NCBI GenBank assembly: GCA_016716385.1
Contig: JADJWL010000010.1
Coordinates: 62,001-126,000, forward strand
Length of the DNA stretch: 64,000 nucleotides
Direction: 5' to 3'
DNA from: Bryobacterales bacterium
Lineage (GTDB): Bacteria > Acidobacteriota > Terriglobia > Bryobacterales > Bryobacteraceae
Shown in pieces: positions 25,105 to 37,319 of this stretch (positions within the stretch are counted from its first letter, which is position 1; every line of letters begins with the position of its first letter). The notes under the pieces are model-generated. The model searched no databases. It was not told where the DNA came from and saw only the letters and a list, made by a program, of their open reading frames with translations. The translations under genes were made by a program, and so were the position numbers.

Positions 25105-27108
25105 ATGAACGACAACCCCTTGCTCAGGATCGAACAGCGCGCGCCGTTCGACCGCATCCGGACCGACGATATTGAACCCGCGATCGAGGCACTGCTCGCC
25201 GATGCCAAGGAGCGCCTCGAAGCCGCCGCCGAAGGTGAGCCGACCTTTGACAATACGATGCGCGTCTATGACGCCATCACCGAACGGCTCGATTACGCGT
25301 TCAGCATCGTCCGTCACCTCGAATCGGTTGCGACGACGCCCGAGTTGCGCGCCGTGTACAACAAGGTGCACGGTCCCGTGTCGGCGTTCTATTCGAACCT
25401 GCCGCTGCATGAAGGACTGTGGAAGGCGATCAAACGGTATGCCGCGAGCGAGGAAGCATCGGGTCTGACCGGAGCGCGACGGCGGTTCGTCGACAAGACG
25501 GTCGAGTCCTTCCGCCGTCATGGCGCCGACCTCGATCCGGCGGGCAAAGAGCGGCTTGCCGCGATCGACCTGGAGCTGGCGGCTCTCACGACAAAGTTTT
25601 CCGAGAACGTTCTCGACTCGACAAACGCCTTCGAGCTGCTGCTGGACGAAGAGGCGCAGCTTGCCGGCCTGCCGCCGTCAGCGATTGAGAGCGCCCGGGA
25701 AAACGCCCAGGCGAAAGGGCGCGAGGGCTGGCGCTTCACCCTGCAGGGTCCCAGCTATCTTGCCGTGATGACCTACCTCGACGACGCTGCCACGCGCGAG
25801 CAGGTGTACCGCGCGTTCTCCGTCCGGGCGAGCCGTGAACCGCATGACAACCGTCAGGTCGCATCGCGGATTCTGGAATTGCGCCGCGAGAAGGCCCGTC
25901 TGCTTGGCTTCGCCGACTTCGCCGACTTCGTCCTCGAAGACCGGATGGCCGGTCGCGGCGAGCGCGCCTGGGAATTTCTCCAGGATCTGCGCCGCCGCAC
26001 GGAAGCGGCGTTCCAACGCGAAAACGAATCGCTCATCGAATTCCGCGGCGCGCCCCTGGAACCATGGGATATCGGCTACTGGGCGGAGAAGCAGCGCAAG
26101 GCGCTCTACGACTTCGACGAAGAAGTCCTGCGGCCGTACTTCCCCTTGGAGCCGGTGGTGGCCGGGATGTTCGATCTGTTCGGACGGCTCTTCTCGATCG
26201 ATGTGACGCAGGTCGACGGCGTGCCTGCCTGGGACCCGGCTGTGCGTTTCTACGAGATTCGTGACCGGCAGTCGGGAGAACTGCTCGGGGCGTTCTACGC
26301 GGACTTCTACCCGCGCGAAAACAAGCGCGGCGGCGCGTGGATGGATTCGTTGTTGACCGGGCAGCCGGGCGGTCTGCCGCATCTCGGGCTGATCTGCGGC
26401 AACCTGACGCCACCTTCGGGCGGCAAGCCGGCGCTCTTGACTCACCGCGACGTGGAGACGATCTTCCACGAGTTCGGCCACCTGCTGCACCATTGCCTGA
26501 GCCGGGTGGAAGTGCGCGGATTCGCGGGCACGAGCGTCGCCTGGGACTTCGTCGAACTGCCGTCGCAGATCATGGAGAACTGGTGCTGGGAGCGCGAGTC
26601 GCTCGATCTGTTCGCCAGGCATTACGAGACCGGCGAGACCATTCCCCAGGATCTGTTCGAGCGCATGAAGCGCGCCCGCACCTACCGCGCCGCCAACGCG
26701 CAGATGCGGCAGTTGGGCTTCGGGGTGATCGATCTCGCGCTGCACCGCGAGTACGATGCGGCGCGCGACGGCGGTCTCGTGGCGTACTCACGCCGGCTGT
26801 TGCAGCAGTTCTCGCCCGCGGCGCTTCCGGACGACCATTCCATGGTGACGGCGTTCACGCACCTGTTCTCGAGCCCGGTCGGGTATGGCGCCGGCTACTA
26901 CTCGTACAAGTGGGCGGAGGTGCTCGACGCCGACGCGTTCACGCGTTTCCGCGACGCCGGTGTGTTCAGCGAAGAGACCGGCCGCGCGTTCCGTGAGACC
27001 ATTCTGGCGCGCGGCGACAGCGAGGATCCGGCGGAGTTGTTCCGTGCCTTCATGGGCCGCGACCCGGACCCGAAGGCGCTGCTCGAACGGAGCGGCTTGC
27101 TCGCATGA
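25105..27108 (+). CDS. M3 family oligopeptidase
   Basis: The 667-residue enzyme is a thimet/oligopeptidase A type metallopeptidase. The zinc site is HEFGH at residues 455-459, within DVETIFHEFGHLLHH, and the third ligand is the glutamate of FVELPSQIMENW near residue 483. The N-terminal helical half is also typical (NALLxxDxIEPAIE-like start: RIRTDDIEPAIEALL). It cleaves short peptides in the cytoplasm; there is no signal peptide. I prefer the ATG at 25105 to an upstream TTG at 25096. The gene overlaps the following esterase by the 4-base ATGA. A small in-frame duplication encodes ADFADF near residue 270. Confidence 0.93.
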   Translation: MNDNPLLRIEQRAPFDRIRTDDIEPAIEALLADAKERLEAAAEGEPTFDNTMRVYDAITERLDYAFSIVRHLESVATTPELRAVYNKVHGPVSAFYSNLPLHEGLWKAIKRYAASEEASGLTGARRRFVDKTVESFRRHGADLDPAGKERLAAIDLELAALTTKFSENVLDSTNAFELLLDEEAQLAGLPPSAIESARENAQAKGREGWRFTLQGPSYLAVMTYLDDAATREQVYRAFSVRASREPHDNRQVASRILELRREKARLLGFADFADFVLEDRMAGRGERAWEFLQDLRRRTEAAFQRENESLIEFRGAPLEPWDIGYWAEKQRKALYDFDEEVLRPYFPLEPVVAGMFDLFGRLFSIDVTQVDGVPAWDPAVRFYEIRDRQSGELLGAFYADFYPRENKRGGAWMDSLLTGQPGGLPHLGLICGNLTPPSGGKPALLTHRDVETIFHEFGHLLHHCLSRVEVRGFAGTSVAWDFVELPSQIMENWCWERESLDLFARHYETGETIPQDLFERMKRARTYRAANAQMRQLGFGVIDLALHREYDAARDGGLVAYSRRLLQQFSPAALPDDHSMVTAFTHLFSSPVGYGAGYYSYKWAEVLDADAFTRFRDAGVFSEETGRAFRETILARGDSEDPAELFRAFMGRDPDPKALLERSGLLA

Positions 27109-27746
27109 CGCGGGTCGTCTACCTGCATGGCTTCGCCTCGGGTCCGACGTCGCGCAAAGCGCGCTTCTTCGGGGAGCGGCTACGCGCCGCCGGCTTGGCG
27201 GTGGATGTACCGGACTTGTCCGAAGGCGGCTTTGCGGGCCTCACGATCAGCGGCCAACTCGCTGTGATCGAGCGCGTCGCGGCCGGCGACCCGGTTGTGT
27301 TGATGGGATCGAGCATGGGCGGCTACCTCGCCGCGCTCTATGCGGCGCGCCATCCGGAAGTGCCGCGCGTGGTGCTGCTGGCGCCCGCTTTCGGATTCGC
27401 CCGGCGCTGGCCTGAGAGTCTCGGCGAGGACGGCATGCGCCAGTGGAAGGAGCAAGGGTGGCGGGAAGTCTTCCACTATGCCACCGGGCAACCGGCGCGC
27501 ATCGGGTACCAATTGATTGAAGATGGCTTGCGGTATGAAGACTTCCCCGAATTCCGGCAGCCAGCGCTGATCTTTCACGGGCTGCAGGATGACGTCGTCC
27601 CCGCTGCATTCTCGGAAGAGTTTGCCGCGGGACGGACGAACGTGACCCTCCACTTGCTCGAATCGGGTCACGAACTCACCGATGTGATGGAACAAGTCTG
27701 GACCGCAGCCGAACCGTTTCTGATGGGGAGTCCCGGGCGGGATTGA
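27105..27746 (+). CDS. YqiA-like alpha/beta hydrolase (esterase)
   Basis: The 213-residue protein matches the YqiA/YcfP alpha/beta hydrolase group. It has the oxyanion segment YLHGFASGP at the N terminus, nucleophile serine 70 in GSSMGG, an aspartate in HGLQDDVVP and the catalytic histidine in ESGHELTD. These are small cytoplasmic esterases or thioesterases with poorly known natural substrates. The ATGA overlap with the M3 peptidase gene indicates coupled translation. A GC-rich hairpin spans its stop codon. Confidence 0.88.
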   Translation: MTRVVYLHGFASGPTSRKARFFGERLRAAGLAVDVPDLSEGGFAGLTISGQLAVIERVAAGDPVVLMGSSMGGYLAALYAARHPEVPRVVLLAPAFGFARRWPESLGEDGMRQWKEQGWREVFHYATGQPARIGYQLIEDGLRYEDFPEFRQPALIFHGLQDDVVPAAFSEEFAAGRTNVTLHLLESGHELTDVMEQVWTAAEPFLMGSPGRD

Positions 27747-27759
27747 TTCACCCGCCCGG
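27733..27759. terminator. GC-rich hairpin across the stop codon
   Basis: CCGGGCGGG (27733-27741) pairs with CCCGCCCGG (27751-27759), a 9-base-pair stem with a 9-base loop. The TGA stop of the esterase (27744-27746) lies in the loop. It stands between convergent genes and could end transcription from either side, though there is no T run on the plus strand. Confidence 0.45.
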
Positions 27760-27773
27760 AAAGACCAGATTCG

Positions 27774-28175
27774 TTACTGCTCTGCCAATTCGACCATCCG
27801 CGATGCGGTACCGGGCTCCGGCAGGAACTGATAGCCGTAAACCCGGCCCTGTACCACGAGCTGGCTCAGCAGATACCGGTCACCGGCCTGCGAGAGCACA
27901 ACTTTGCTCGAGTCCGCGCCTCCGCGCTGCAGCAATGGAATGCTCCGCGCGGTCGCAGCAAGACGCATCCCGCGATCCCCGAAGATCTGCACGATATCGC
28001 GATTCGCGCCAGGGCCGGTCATAGTCCGCAGGACGTATTCCCCAGGCTCAAGAAGCGTGCCCTGGATCTCCACCGGGTAAGGAAGATCCACCGTGATCCG
28101 TGAGGCCAGATTGGCCTGCGCCGGGAGTGAAACCAAGGCCAGCACAAGCAGGGGAAGCAACATTCGGTTGAACAT
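27774..28175 (-). CDS. secreted hypothetical protein
   Basis: This 133-residue protein has a signal peptide (MFNRMLLPLLVLALVSLPAQA) and a predicted beta-rich remainder. The segment LPYPVEIQGTLLEPGEYVLR resembles a family of short exported acidobacterial proteins with a V-P-F-x-V-x-G-x-x-LPAGEY pattern, whose function is unknown; that link is by eye only. The start at 28175 is fixed by AAGGAG 7 bases upstream; a TTG immediately before it is too close to the ribosome site. It is convergent with the esterase and separated by 126 bases from formate-THF ligase, in which I see nothing else. Confidence 0.75.
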   Translation of the reverse strand: MFNRMLLPLLVLALVSLPAQANLASRITVDLPYPVEIQGTLLEPGEYVLRTMTGPGANRDIVQIFGDRGMRLAATARSIPLLQRGGADSSKVVLSQAGDRYLLSQLVVQGRVYGYQFLPEPGTASRMVELAEQ

Positions 28176-28301
28176 CAACTCTCTCCTTTTTGTGAAATGT
28201 GAAATTGTGTTGGGACGGCGGCGCCCGCAAGGTGTGGGGCGACCGCCAGCAAATGCGTTCGTGTAAGGATACGCACCGCGCCGGCGGCGGGTTTCACTCG
28301 A

Positions 28302-29885
28302 TCACAGGCCGGTGATCGCGCCGGCGTCGTTCACGTCCAAACGCATCGCCTGCGGGGATTTCCCAAGCCCGGGCATGAGCAGCATGTGGCCGGCCACGAC
28401 GACGACAAACCCGGCTCCCGCGGACAGAAAGGCGTCGGTCGCCGTCAGCCGCCAGTCCGTGGGCGCCCCTTTCCTCGCCGGGTCGTCCGTCAGCGACGAC
28501 TGCGTCTTTGCCATGCACACGGGGAGTCCGCCGAATCCCTGCGTGGTGAAACGCTCCAGTTTGCGGCGCGCTTTGGCTTCGAAATACACGCTGGAAGCGC
28601 CGTAGATCTCGTGGGCGATCCGCTCGACTTTGGCGATCAGGGGCAGCTCATCTCCGTAGAGCGGCGTGGCGAGCCCGGGTTCATCCGCCGCGGCTGCCAC
28701 CTTGGCCGCCAGTTCCAGGCCACCCTCGCCTCCGCGCTCGAAGACATCGCAGACCGCGTAGTCTGCGCCCATCTCTTCGCAGATGTGGCGGATAGCGGCG
28801 AAGTCCGCATCCTGCTCGCCGGCGAAGCGGTTGATCGCCACCACGACGCGAACGTGGAACTTGCGCAGGTTCTCGATGTGCCTTGCCAGATTGGCCGTCC
28901 CCTGATCGGCAACCGCGCGGACGGATGCGATCAGCACGGCGACCGATGGCCGCAACCCGGTGGCCGGCATGACGAGATCGAAATACTTCTCCGCGCCAAG
29001 GTCGGCGGCGAAACCTGTTTCGTTGACCACGTAGTCAGCGGTCCGGAGCGCCATCTTCTGCGCCAGCACGCTGGAGGTGCCGTGAGCGATGTTGGCGAAC
29101 GGTCCGGCATGGACGAATGCGGGCGTTCCTTCGGTGGTCTGCACAAAGTTCGGCAGGATCGCGTCGTGCAGAAGGACCATCATGGCGCCGGTTGCCTTCA
29201 GCTCACCCGCGCGCACGGGCTGCCCGTCGAGGTTGTAGCCGATCACGATGTCGTTCAACCTGCGGCGTAAGTCGTCGCGGGAGGTCGCCAGTGCCAGGAT
29301 CGCCATCACCTCCGAAGCCGCCGTGATCACGAACCCGCTCTCCCGTGGGACTCCATTCAGCTTGCCGCCGAGCCCGACGATGATCTGCCGTAAGGACCGG
29401 TCATTCATGTCCATCGTGCGCGGCCAGAAGATGCTGTCGACGTCCAGGCGCAGTTCGTTGCCGTGGAACAGGTGCGAGTCAATGATGGCGGCTAGCAGAT
29501 TGTGGGCTGAACTCACGGCGTGAAAATCGCCGTGAAAGTGCAGGTCGATTTTCGCGGACGGTTGGACCTGGGAGCGGCCGCCACCGGTGGCGCCGCCTTT
29601 CATGCCGAAGACAGGTCCGAGCGAGGGTTCGCGCAGCGTCACAGCCGTGCGGTGGCCGAGGCGTTCAAGTGCCTGGGCGAGGCCGATCGAAACAACCGTC
29701 TTGCCTTCGCCGTGTGCGGTCGGGGTGATGGCGGTCACGAGGATCAGCCGGCCATTGCGGTCAGGCAACTGGTCCAGCAGTTCCAGCCTGACTTTGGCGG
29801 AGTACTGTCCGTGGGATTCCAGCAAATCTTCCGGGATGCCGAGCTTAGCGGCCACCTCCCGGATGGGAAGCAGGGAAGAGGACAT
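28302..29885 (-). CDS. fhs: formate--tetrahydrofolate ligase
   Basis: The 527-residue enzyme joins formate to tetrahydrofolate using ATP to give 10-formyl-THF. The family core is clear: REPSLGPVFGMKGGATGGG, LHFHGDFHAVSSAHNLLAA, ATGAMMVLLHDAILPNFVQT and the late GFGGLPVCMAKTQ. The phosphate loop reads TPTAHGEGKTV where most members have TPxxxGEGKTT, and the protein is about 30 residues shorter than common bacterial forms. These are mild deviations and the enzyme is probably active. It stands alone between a secreted protein and a Gfo/Idh/MocA gene on the same strand, 18 bases from the latter. In this setting it more likely serves C1 assimilation than acetogenesis, as no other Wood-Ljungdahl gene is present. 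Confidence 0.94.
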   Translation of the reverse strand: MSSSLLPIREVAAKLGIPEDLLESHGQYSAKVRLELLDQLPDRNGRLILVTAITPTAHGEGKTVVSIGLAQALERLGHRTAVTLREPSLGPVFGMKGGATGGGRSQVQPSAKIDLHFHGDFHAVSSAHNLLAAIIDSHLFHGNELRLDVDSIFWPRTMDMNDRSLRQIIVGLGGKLNGVPRESGFVITAASEVMAILALATSRDDLRRRLNDIVIGYNLDGQPVRAGELKATGAMMVLLHDAILPNFVQTTEGTPAFVHAGPFANIAHGTSSVLAQKMALRTADYVVNETGFAADLGAEKYFDLVMPATGLRPSVAVLIASVRAVADQGTANLARHIENLRKFHVRVVVAINRFAGEQDADFAAIRHICEEMGADYAVCDVFERGGEGGLELAAKVAAAADEPGLATPLYGDELPLIAKVERIAHEIYGASSVYFEAKARRKLERFTTQGFGGLPVCMAKTQSSLTDDPARKGAPTDWRLTATDAFLSAGAGFVVVVAGHMLLMPGLGKSPQAMRLDVNDAGAITGL

Positions 29886-29903
29886 GTGAATGTAACTTTC
29901 TTC

Positions 29904-31217
29904 TTACAGAATATCCCACGGCGGGCGCGCCGCGCGGGTGAGATGACTGGCGGCGCCGGCGTCGCCTTCGAAGGCCTCGCGGGCGGCGTCCCAGCGCAGC
30001 TTATGGCCCGTCCAATAGGCGATGTCGCCGAGGTGGGCGATCGCCGTCGCGCGATGCCCGTCCTCGGGACTGAGCACGGGTTTCATCAACCCGCGGATGC
30101 AGTCGATGAAGTGCCTGGCGTGCAGCGGCGTGGCATCCTGCGTGTTGAGCCGCTTGACGGGAACTCGCGGCGCGGGGTTGTCGCGCGACACAGGCTCGGC
30201 GAAGACTTCGTAGCCGATGCGGTCGGCGAAAATCGTGCCGTCGGTGCCGTAGAACGCCATGCCGTTCGGGCGGTCGAGCGCGCCGCGCGCGTTGTAATAG
30301 CGCATGCCTTCGGTGCGCCCGCCGAGCCCGTGTCCGTTGAGGTTGGACATCTCGTAGCTCATCACGAAGCCAGGATACTCGTAGGTTACCTGCAGCGTAT
30401 CGGGCACGTCGCCCGCGCCCTTCACGGAGAAGCGTCCACCGCAAGCGGCGACGGTGCGGGGCGCATCGACGCCCATGATCTGATGCACGGTGTCGAAACG
30501 GTGGTTCCCGTAGTCCGTGATGAAGCCGCCGGAGTAAGCGAAGAAGTAGCGGTAGGTGGAGAGGAAGCGTTTGCGGTTGTACGGAACCTTGGGGGCGGGC
30601 CCCAGCCAGAAATCCCAGTCGAGGCCGGCGGGCGGCTCCGCGTCCGGTTCCGAGCCGATGCCGTCGGGCGTCAGGTTGACGAAGTTCCACACGCGCACGT
30701 AGCGGACATCGCCGATGCGCCCGTTCCGCACCATCTCGGCGACCTCGGGGAAATGCGTGGCGGACCTCTGCTGCGTGCCCATCAGGAAGACCGCCTTCGA
30801 CTGCTTCGCGGCTTCGACGATGGCGCGCCCTTCGCGGATCGTGAGGGCAAGCGGCTTTTCGACATAGACATGCTTGCCGGCCTGGCAGGCGAGCACCGCG
30901 GGAATCGCGTGCCAGTGGTCCGGCGTGGCGATGAGGACGGCGTCGATATCCTTGCGCTCCAGAACCTGACGGAAGTCGGCGTAGGCTCTGGCGTCCGGAC
31001 CCGCCCACTCGCGCGCCGCCGAAGCGTTCGGCTCGTAGACATCGCAGGCGGCGACGAACTCGGTGTTCGGGGCGTCCCGCATGACGCGGGCGACATAGCG
31101 TCCGCGCCCGCCGCAACCGATGAGAGCCACGCGGACGCGGTCGTTGGCGCCGAGAATGCTGCCTGCGGATGCGGCAGTGAGAACAAAGGTACGTCGGTCG
31201 AGCGGCGGCACGGACAT
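29904..31217 (-). CDS. Gfo/Idh/MocA family oxidoreductase, Tat-type leader
   Basis: The 437-residue protein starts with a twin-arginine leader (DRRTFVLTAASAGSILGA). A Rossmann domain follows, with VRVALIGCGGRGRYVARVM, and the family's EKP motif appears in HVYVEKPLAL (near residue 120). The C-terminal domain contains GGFITDYGNHRFDTVHQIMG. These enzymes use tightly bound NAD(P) to oxidise or reduce sugars and cyclitols. The export leader implies that the cofactor-loaded enzyme works in the periplasm, a pattern common in planctomycetes and acidobacteria. A small zinc-ribbon gene lies 27 bases upstream on the same strand. Confidence 0.92.
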   Translation of the reverse strand: MSVPPLDRRTFVLTAASAGSILGANDRVRVALIGCGGRGRYVARVMRDAPNTEFVAACDVYEPNASAAREWAGPDARAYADFRQVLERKDIDAVLIATPDHWHAIPAVLACQAGKHVYVEKPLALTIREGRAIVEAAKQSKAVFLMGTQQRSATHFPEVAEMVRNGRIGDVRYVRVWNFVNLTPDGIGSEPDAEPPAGLDWDFWLGPAPKVPYNRKRFLSTYRYFFAYSGGFITDYGNHRFDTVHQIMGVDAPRTVAACGGRFSVKGAGDVPDTLQVTYEYPGFVMSYEMSNLNGHGLGGRTEGMRYYNARGALDRPNGMAFYGTDGTIFADRIGYEVFAEPVSRDNPAPRVPVKRLNTQDATPLHARHFIDCIRGLMKPVLSPEDGHRATAIAHLGDIAYWTGHKLRWDAAREAFEGDAGAASHLTRAARPPWDIL

Positions 31218-31244
31218 TTGCCGCTTATCGTATCACCGCCCGGG

Positions 31245-31550
31245 TCAATCGAGGTCGAAGTCGCGCCGGGGCGGGGTCAGGTCTGGGTTCTCCTTGGCCT
31301 GCTTGAAGAGTTCGTCGAACTTCTTCTCCAGCACCTTTCCGTGCATGCGTTCCTTTTCGATGTTCTTGCGGAACACCTCTTCGTGGCGCGACGAGGAGGA
31401 TTTCAGTTTCTCGACTTCGGCGGCGAGATCTTCGATGGCCCGGGGCTTCTCCGGTACGCGATGCGTCAAGACGCTCCGGGTCTCCGGATCGATCTTCAAG
31501 ACCGCGTCGCAGCACGGACATACAACTTCGAAGGACTGCCCTTTCGCCAT
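31245..31550 (-). CDS. small zinc-ribbon/coiled-coil protein of unknown function
   Basis: The 101-residue protein begins MAKGQSFEVVCPCCDAVLKID; the CPCC pair is the only cysteine cluster, so a metal site would need a second subunit or other ligands. The middle is a charged predicted coiled coil (AIEDLAAEVEKLKSSSSRHEEVFRKN) and the C terminus is short and acidic. I placed the start at the Met just before the conserved region; the frame is open 10 codons further. No function is known to me. It heads a possible two-gene unit with the Gfo/Idh/MocA protein and is divergent from an aldo/keto reductase, with 50 bases between. Confidence 0.75.
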   Translation of the reverse strand: MAKGQSFEVVCPCCDAVLKIDPETRSVLTHRVPEKPRAIEDLAAEVEKLKSSSSRHEEVFRKNIEKERMHGKVLEKKFDELFKQAKENPDLTPPRRDFDLD

Positions 31551-31600
31551 TGCGACAAGTCTAGCAGAGTGTATACTCATCGGAAGATGGGAGGCAGACG

Positions 31601-32560
31601 ATGAACAGGCGGGTATTTGTGGGTGGCGCGTTCGCGGGCGCGGCGGCGCTGGCGGCGCCTTCGGCGCGGGTGAAGGCCGGCGGGATTCCGACCCGGGTGT
31701 TTGGCAAGACCGGTGTCAGTCTGACGGTCATCGGACAGGCCGGCGGGCGCTTCCCCCTGATCGAGCGCGACGAAGCGCGGGCCATCGTTCGCCGCGCCTA
31801 TGACCTCGGCATCAACTATTTCGATAATGCCGCGGCATACTGGGACGGGCGCAGCGAAGAGGTCTTCGGCGATGTTCTGCCGCCCTTCCGCAAAGACGTG
31901 TTCATCACGACGAAGTCTGTCAAGCGGACGCGGAAAGAAGCCGAGGAGGAATTGCACGCGTCGCTGCGGCGGCTCAAGACAGATTACGTCGATCTGTGGC
32001 AGATTCACGCGGTGGGCGAAATGGAGGACGTCGACAAGATCTTCGCGCCTGGCGGCGCCATCGAGGCTTTCGAGGCGGCGAAGAAGGCGGGCAAGGCGCG
32101 CTTCATCGGTTTCACAGGACACCGCGATCCGCATGTTCACGTGGAGATGCTGAAGCGGTACGGCCAGTACGACACGATCCTCATGCCGCTGCATGCCGCT
32201 GACCCGGCGTACCTGAGCTTCGAGAAGATCGTACTGCCGATGGCCGTCGAGCGCGGCCTGGGCATTCAGGGCATGAAGAACTTTGGGAATGCGCGGCTGC
32301 TCTCCGCCTTGAGCGCGCGCGACTGCCTGCGCTACGTCCTCAGTCTGCCGATTCATTGCACGGCGATTGGCTGCACGACGATCGGTCAGTTGGAGGACGA
32401 CGTCCGCATCGCGCAGTCGTTCCGCCAGGCGGCGCCTGCGGAAATGGATGACCTGCGTCAGCGTGCCGCGAAGGTGAAGGGCCCAGGGCTCGAGGACTGG
32501 AAGCGCAATGTCGAAGTGCGCGCCGGTCTCGATCCGCGTCCCGCCTACGCGGGCGGATAA
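31601..32560 (+). CDS. aldo/keto reductase with Tat-type leader
   Basis: The 319-residue protein has a twin-arginine leader (NRRVFVGGAFAGAAALAAPS) and a full aldo/keto reductase barrel. The tetrad is intact: aspartate and tyrosine in YFDNAAAY, lysine in ITTKSVK and histidine in LWQIHAVGE. GGGAGGC-like purine sequence (GGGAGGC) precedes the ATG as ribosome site. It is the second exported aldo/keto reductase of the window. Its substrate is unknown; divergence from the zinc-ribbon and Gfo/Idh/MocA genes suggests related regulation of exported sugar redox enzymes. Confidence 0.9.
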   Translation: MNRRVFVGGAFAGAAALAAPSARVKAGGIPTRVFGKTGVSLTVIGQAGGRFPLIERDEARAIVRRAYDLGINYFDNAAAYWDGRSEEVFGDVLPPFRKDVFITTKSVKRTRKEAEEELHASLRRLKTDYVDLWQIHAVGEMEDVDKIFAPGGAIEAFEAAKKAGKARFIGFTGHRDPHVHVEMLKRYGQYDTILMPLHAADPAYLSFEKIVLPMAVERGLGIQGMKNFGNARLLSALSARDCLRYVLSLPIHCTAIGCTTIGQLEDDVRIAQSFRQAAPAEMDDLRQRAAKVKGPGLEDWKRNVEVRAGLDPRPAYAGG

Positions 32561-32572
32561 GGGCGGTATGAA

Positions 32573-32594
32573 GGGGGACGGGGACCCGTCCCCC
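32573..32594. terminator. perfect GC hairpin between convergent genes
   Basis: GGGGGACGGG (32573-32582) and CCCGTCCCCC (32585-32594) are exact inverted repeats separated by two bases, so in practice a 9-base-pair stem with a GGAC-type tetraloop. It sits in the 44-base gap between the convergent aldo/keto reductase and ppdK. It has no T run, so it may act as a rho-aided or bidirectional stop, or as an mRNA 3'-end stabiliser. Confidence 0.5.
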
Positions 32595-32604
32595 CGATTG
32601 TGAG

Positions 32605-35340
<2,736 letters not shown>

Positions 35341-35354
35341 TTCGGTCTCTCTCC

Positions 35355-37319
35355 CTATTGGTTCGTCGCGATTTCAGAAAAATCGGCGATGGTGGAAAAC
35401 TCAGTTCGAATGGCGCTCAGCAGCGCCAGGCGGTTCCGGCGGACATCGGGGTCCGGCGCGTTGACCAGCACTTTGTCGAAGAACAAATCAACCTTCGGCC
35501 GCAGGGAGGCGATTGCCTCCAGCGCCTGAAGGTAGGGCAGCGAGGCCGCTTGCTGCCGGACTCGCTCGAACTCGGCATGGAGTTCGGTTTCGGGTCCCGG
35601 TTCGAGGGCCCCGGTCCGGACCTCGGCGGGTCCGGCGAATTCAGCCTGCCGCAGGATGTTCTGGATGCGCTTGAAGCTCGCGGCGAGGGGTTCGAAGTTG
35701 GGTGTGGGCCGGACCGCCGCGAGCGCTTCGATGCGCCGGAGCGCGTCGGGCAGGTTGTCCCACCCCGCGGCCAGCACGGCGTTCACCTCGTCGTAGCGGA
35801 AGCCGCGGACTTCGCGGAAGTAGTAGCGGATCCGGTCGAGGAAGAACTCTTCGAGCGCCGTGTCGCCCAGGAGCAGCGGCCGGAGCGGCGTTTCCCAGCC
35901 CCCTTCGGCGAGAATGCGCACGACGCCTTGAGCCGCGCGGCGCAGGGCGAACGGATCGCGCGAGCCGGTCGGAACGAGTCCAATGCCGAAGCAGCCGCGC
36001 AACGTGTCGAGCTTGTCGGCCAGCGAAACAAGCTGTCCGTCGCGTGTGCGGGGCAGGGAATCCTCCATGCTCAAGGGCTTGTAGTGGTCATAGATCGCCA
36101 GCGCGACCTCTTCCGGCTCGCCCTGAGCCCGCGCGTAGAGCCCGCCGACGACGCCCTGCAATTCCGTGAACTCCTTCACGAGTTCGGTCGTCAGGTCGCA
36201 CTTGGCGAGCAGCGCCGCACGGCGCGCCGCGTCGCCCCCGCCGAGTTCGGTCACCAGATTCACGACGCGCTCGGTCTTTTCGAGATACGAGCCCAGCTTG
36301 GCCTGAAACGTGACGTGCGCCAGGTCGGCCACGCGCTCGCGCAGGGGCCGCTTCTGGTCGGTATCCCAGAAGAAGCGCGCGTCGTTGAAGCGGGCCCGCA
36401 GGACGCGCTCGTTGCCCTGCCGGACGAGGCCGTCCGGATCGGCGCTGGTATTCATGACGGCGACGAAGCGCGCCGCCAGTTGTCCGCCGCCGTCGACGGA
36501 GAAGTACTTCTGGTGGAAGCGCATCACGGTGGTCAGCACTTCTTCCGGCAGCGAGAGGAACGCTGGGTCGAACTGTCCGGAGATCGCCGCCGGGTACTCC
36601 GTGATGAAGACGAGCGTTTCGAGCAGGGCGGCGTCGGGACGCGCCCCGAGGGGCCGGATTTCGTCTTCGATCTTGCGGCGCCGTTCGCCGGCGGACAGAA
36701 GCACGTAGTTGTCCCGCAGGGTTTGCTCGTAGCCGGCGATGGTGACGGCAACCTGCTGTTGTCCGAGCCGCCGGTGCCCGCGTGTGACCGCACCGGAGGC
36801 CACTCCGGCGATCTCGAACGGCACGACGCTGTCACCCAGCAGCGCGACCAGCCAGCGGATCGGCCGGATGAAGCGCGGACCGTTCTTTCCAGCCCAGTAC
36901 ATCGTCTTAGGAAAGTGAATGCTCAGGATGAGGTCCGGCAGGGCTGCCGCCAGCAGATCGCTCGTCGCCTGGCCCGCGACCTTGCGCCGGAAGCTGTAGT
37001 ATTCGCCCTTCGCGGTGGTCTCGATGACGAGCTCCTCAGGCGCCACGCCCAACTTGCGGGCAAAGCCGGCCACCGCCGCCGCGGGCGCCGCTTTGGGCGG
37101 ACCCATCAGCAACTCTTCGGCATCCTGCTGGCGCGGCGGCAATCCAGAGGCGCGCAGGACCAGCCGGCGCGGCGTGGCATCCACGCGAACATCGTCCGCG
37201 GCCAGATTGAGCTTGGCCATGAGGTCGGTGAACTTCGTGCGCAGTTGTTCGAGGGCGCCGGGAATCATCCAATCCGGGATTTCTTCGGTGCCGATCTCGA
37301 GCAAAAAGGGAACGCTCAT
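35355..37319 (-). CDS. glyS: glycine--tRNA ligase beta subunit
   Basis: The 654-residue beta chain of the alpha2-beta2 bacterial glycyl-tRNA synthetase starts [15 protein letters not shown], the usual GlyS opening. It continues with [45 protein letters not shown] and the HD-like and anticodon-binding C-terminal half ([43 protein letters not shown]). The ATG at 37319 overlaps the glyQ stop in an ATGA; the frame is open another 47 codons upstream but only antisense-like to glyQ. The subunit binds tRNA and edits or positions it for the alpha subunit. Confidence 0.97.
   Translation of the reverse strand: MSVPFLLEIGTEEIPDWMIPGALEQLRTKFTDLMAKLNLAADDVRVDATPRRLVLRASGLPPRQQDAEELLMGPPKAAPAAAVAGFARKLGVAPEELVIETTAKGEYYSFRRKVAGQATSDLLAAALPDLILSIHFPKTMYWAGKNGPRFIRPIRWLVALLGDSVVPFEIAGVASGAVTRGHRRLGQQQVAVTIAGYEQTLRDNYVLLSAGERRRKIEDEIRPLGARPDAALLETLVFITEYPAAISGQFDPAFLSLPEEVLTTVMRFHQKYFSVDGGGQLAARFVAVMNTSADPDGLVRQGNERVLRARFNDARFFWDTDQKRPLRERVADLAHVTFQAKLGSYLEKTERVVNLVTELGGGDAARRAALLAKCDLTTELVKEFTELQGVVGGLYARAQGEPEEVALAIYDHYKPLSMEDSLPRTRDGQLVSLADKLDTLRGCFGIGLVPTGSRDPFALRRAAQGVVRILAEGGWETPLRPLLLGDTALEEFFLDRIRYYFREVRGFRYDEVNAVLAAGWDNLPDALRRIEALAAVRPTPNFEPLAASFKRIQNILRQAEFAGPAEVRTGALEPGPETELHAEFERVRQQAASLPYLQALEAIASLRPKVDLFFDKVLVNAPDPDVRRNRLALLSAIRTEFSTIADFSEIATNQ

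Noticed and set aside
25909..25932. Short tandem repeat of CTTCGCCGA in the M3 peptidase gene
   Set aside because: Two copies only, in frame and encoding ADFADF; consistent with normal protein sequence.
29520..31604. Plus-strand open frame of almost 700 codons
   Set aside because: It is antisense to formate-THF ligase and the Gfo/Idh/MocA gene, both with strong conserved motifs; the frame has arginine/valine-rich, low-similarity sequence typical of a shadow.
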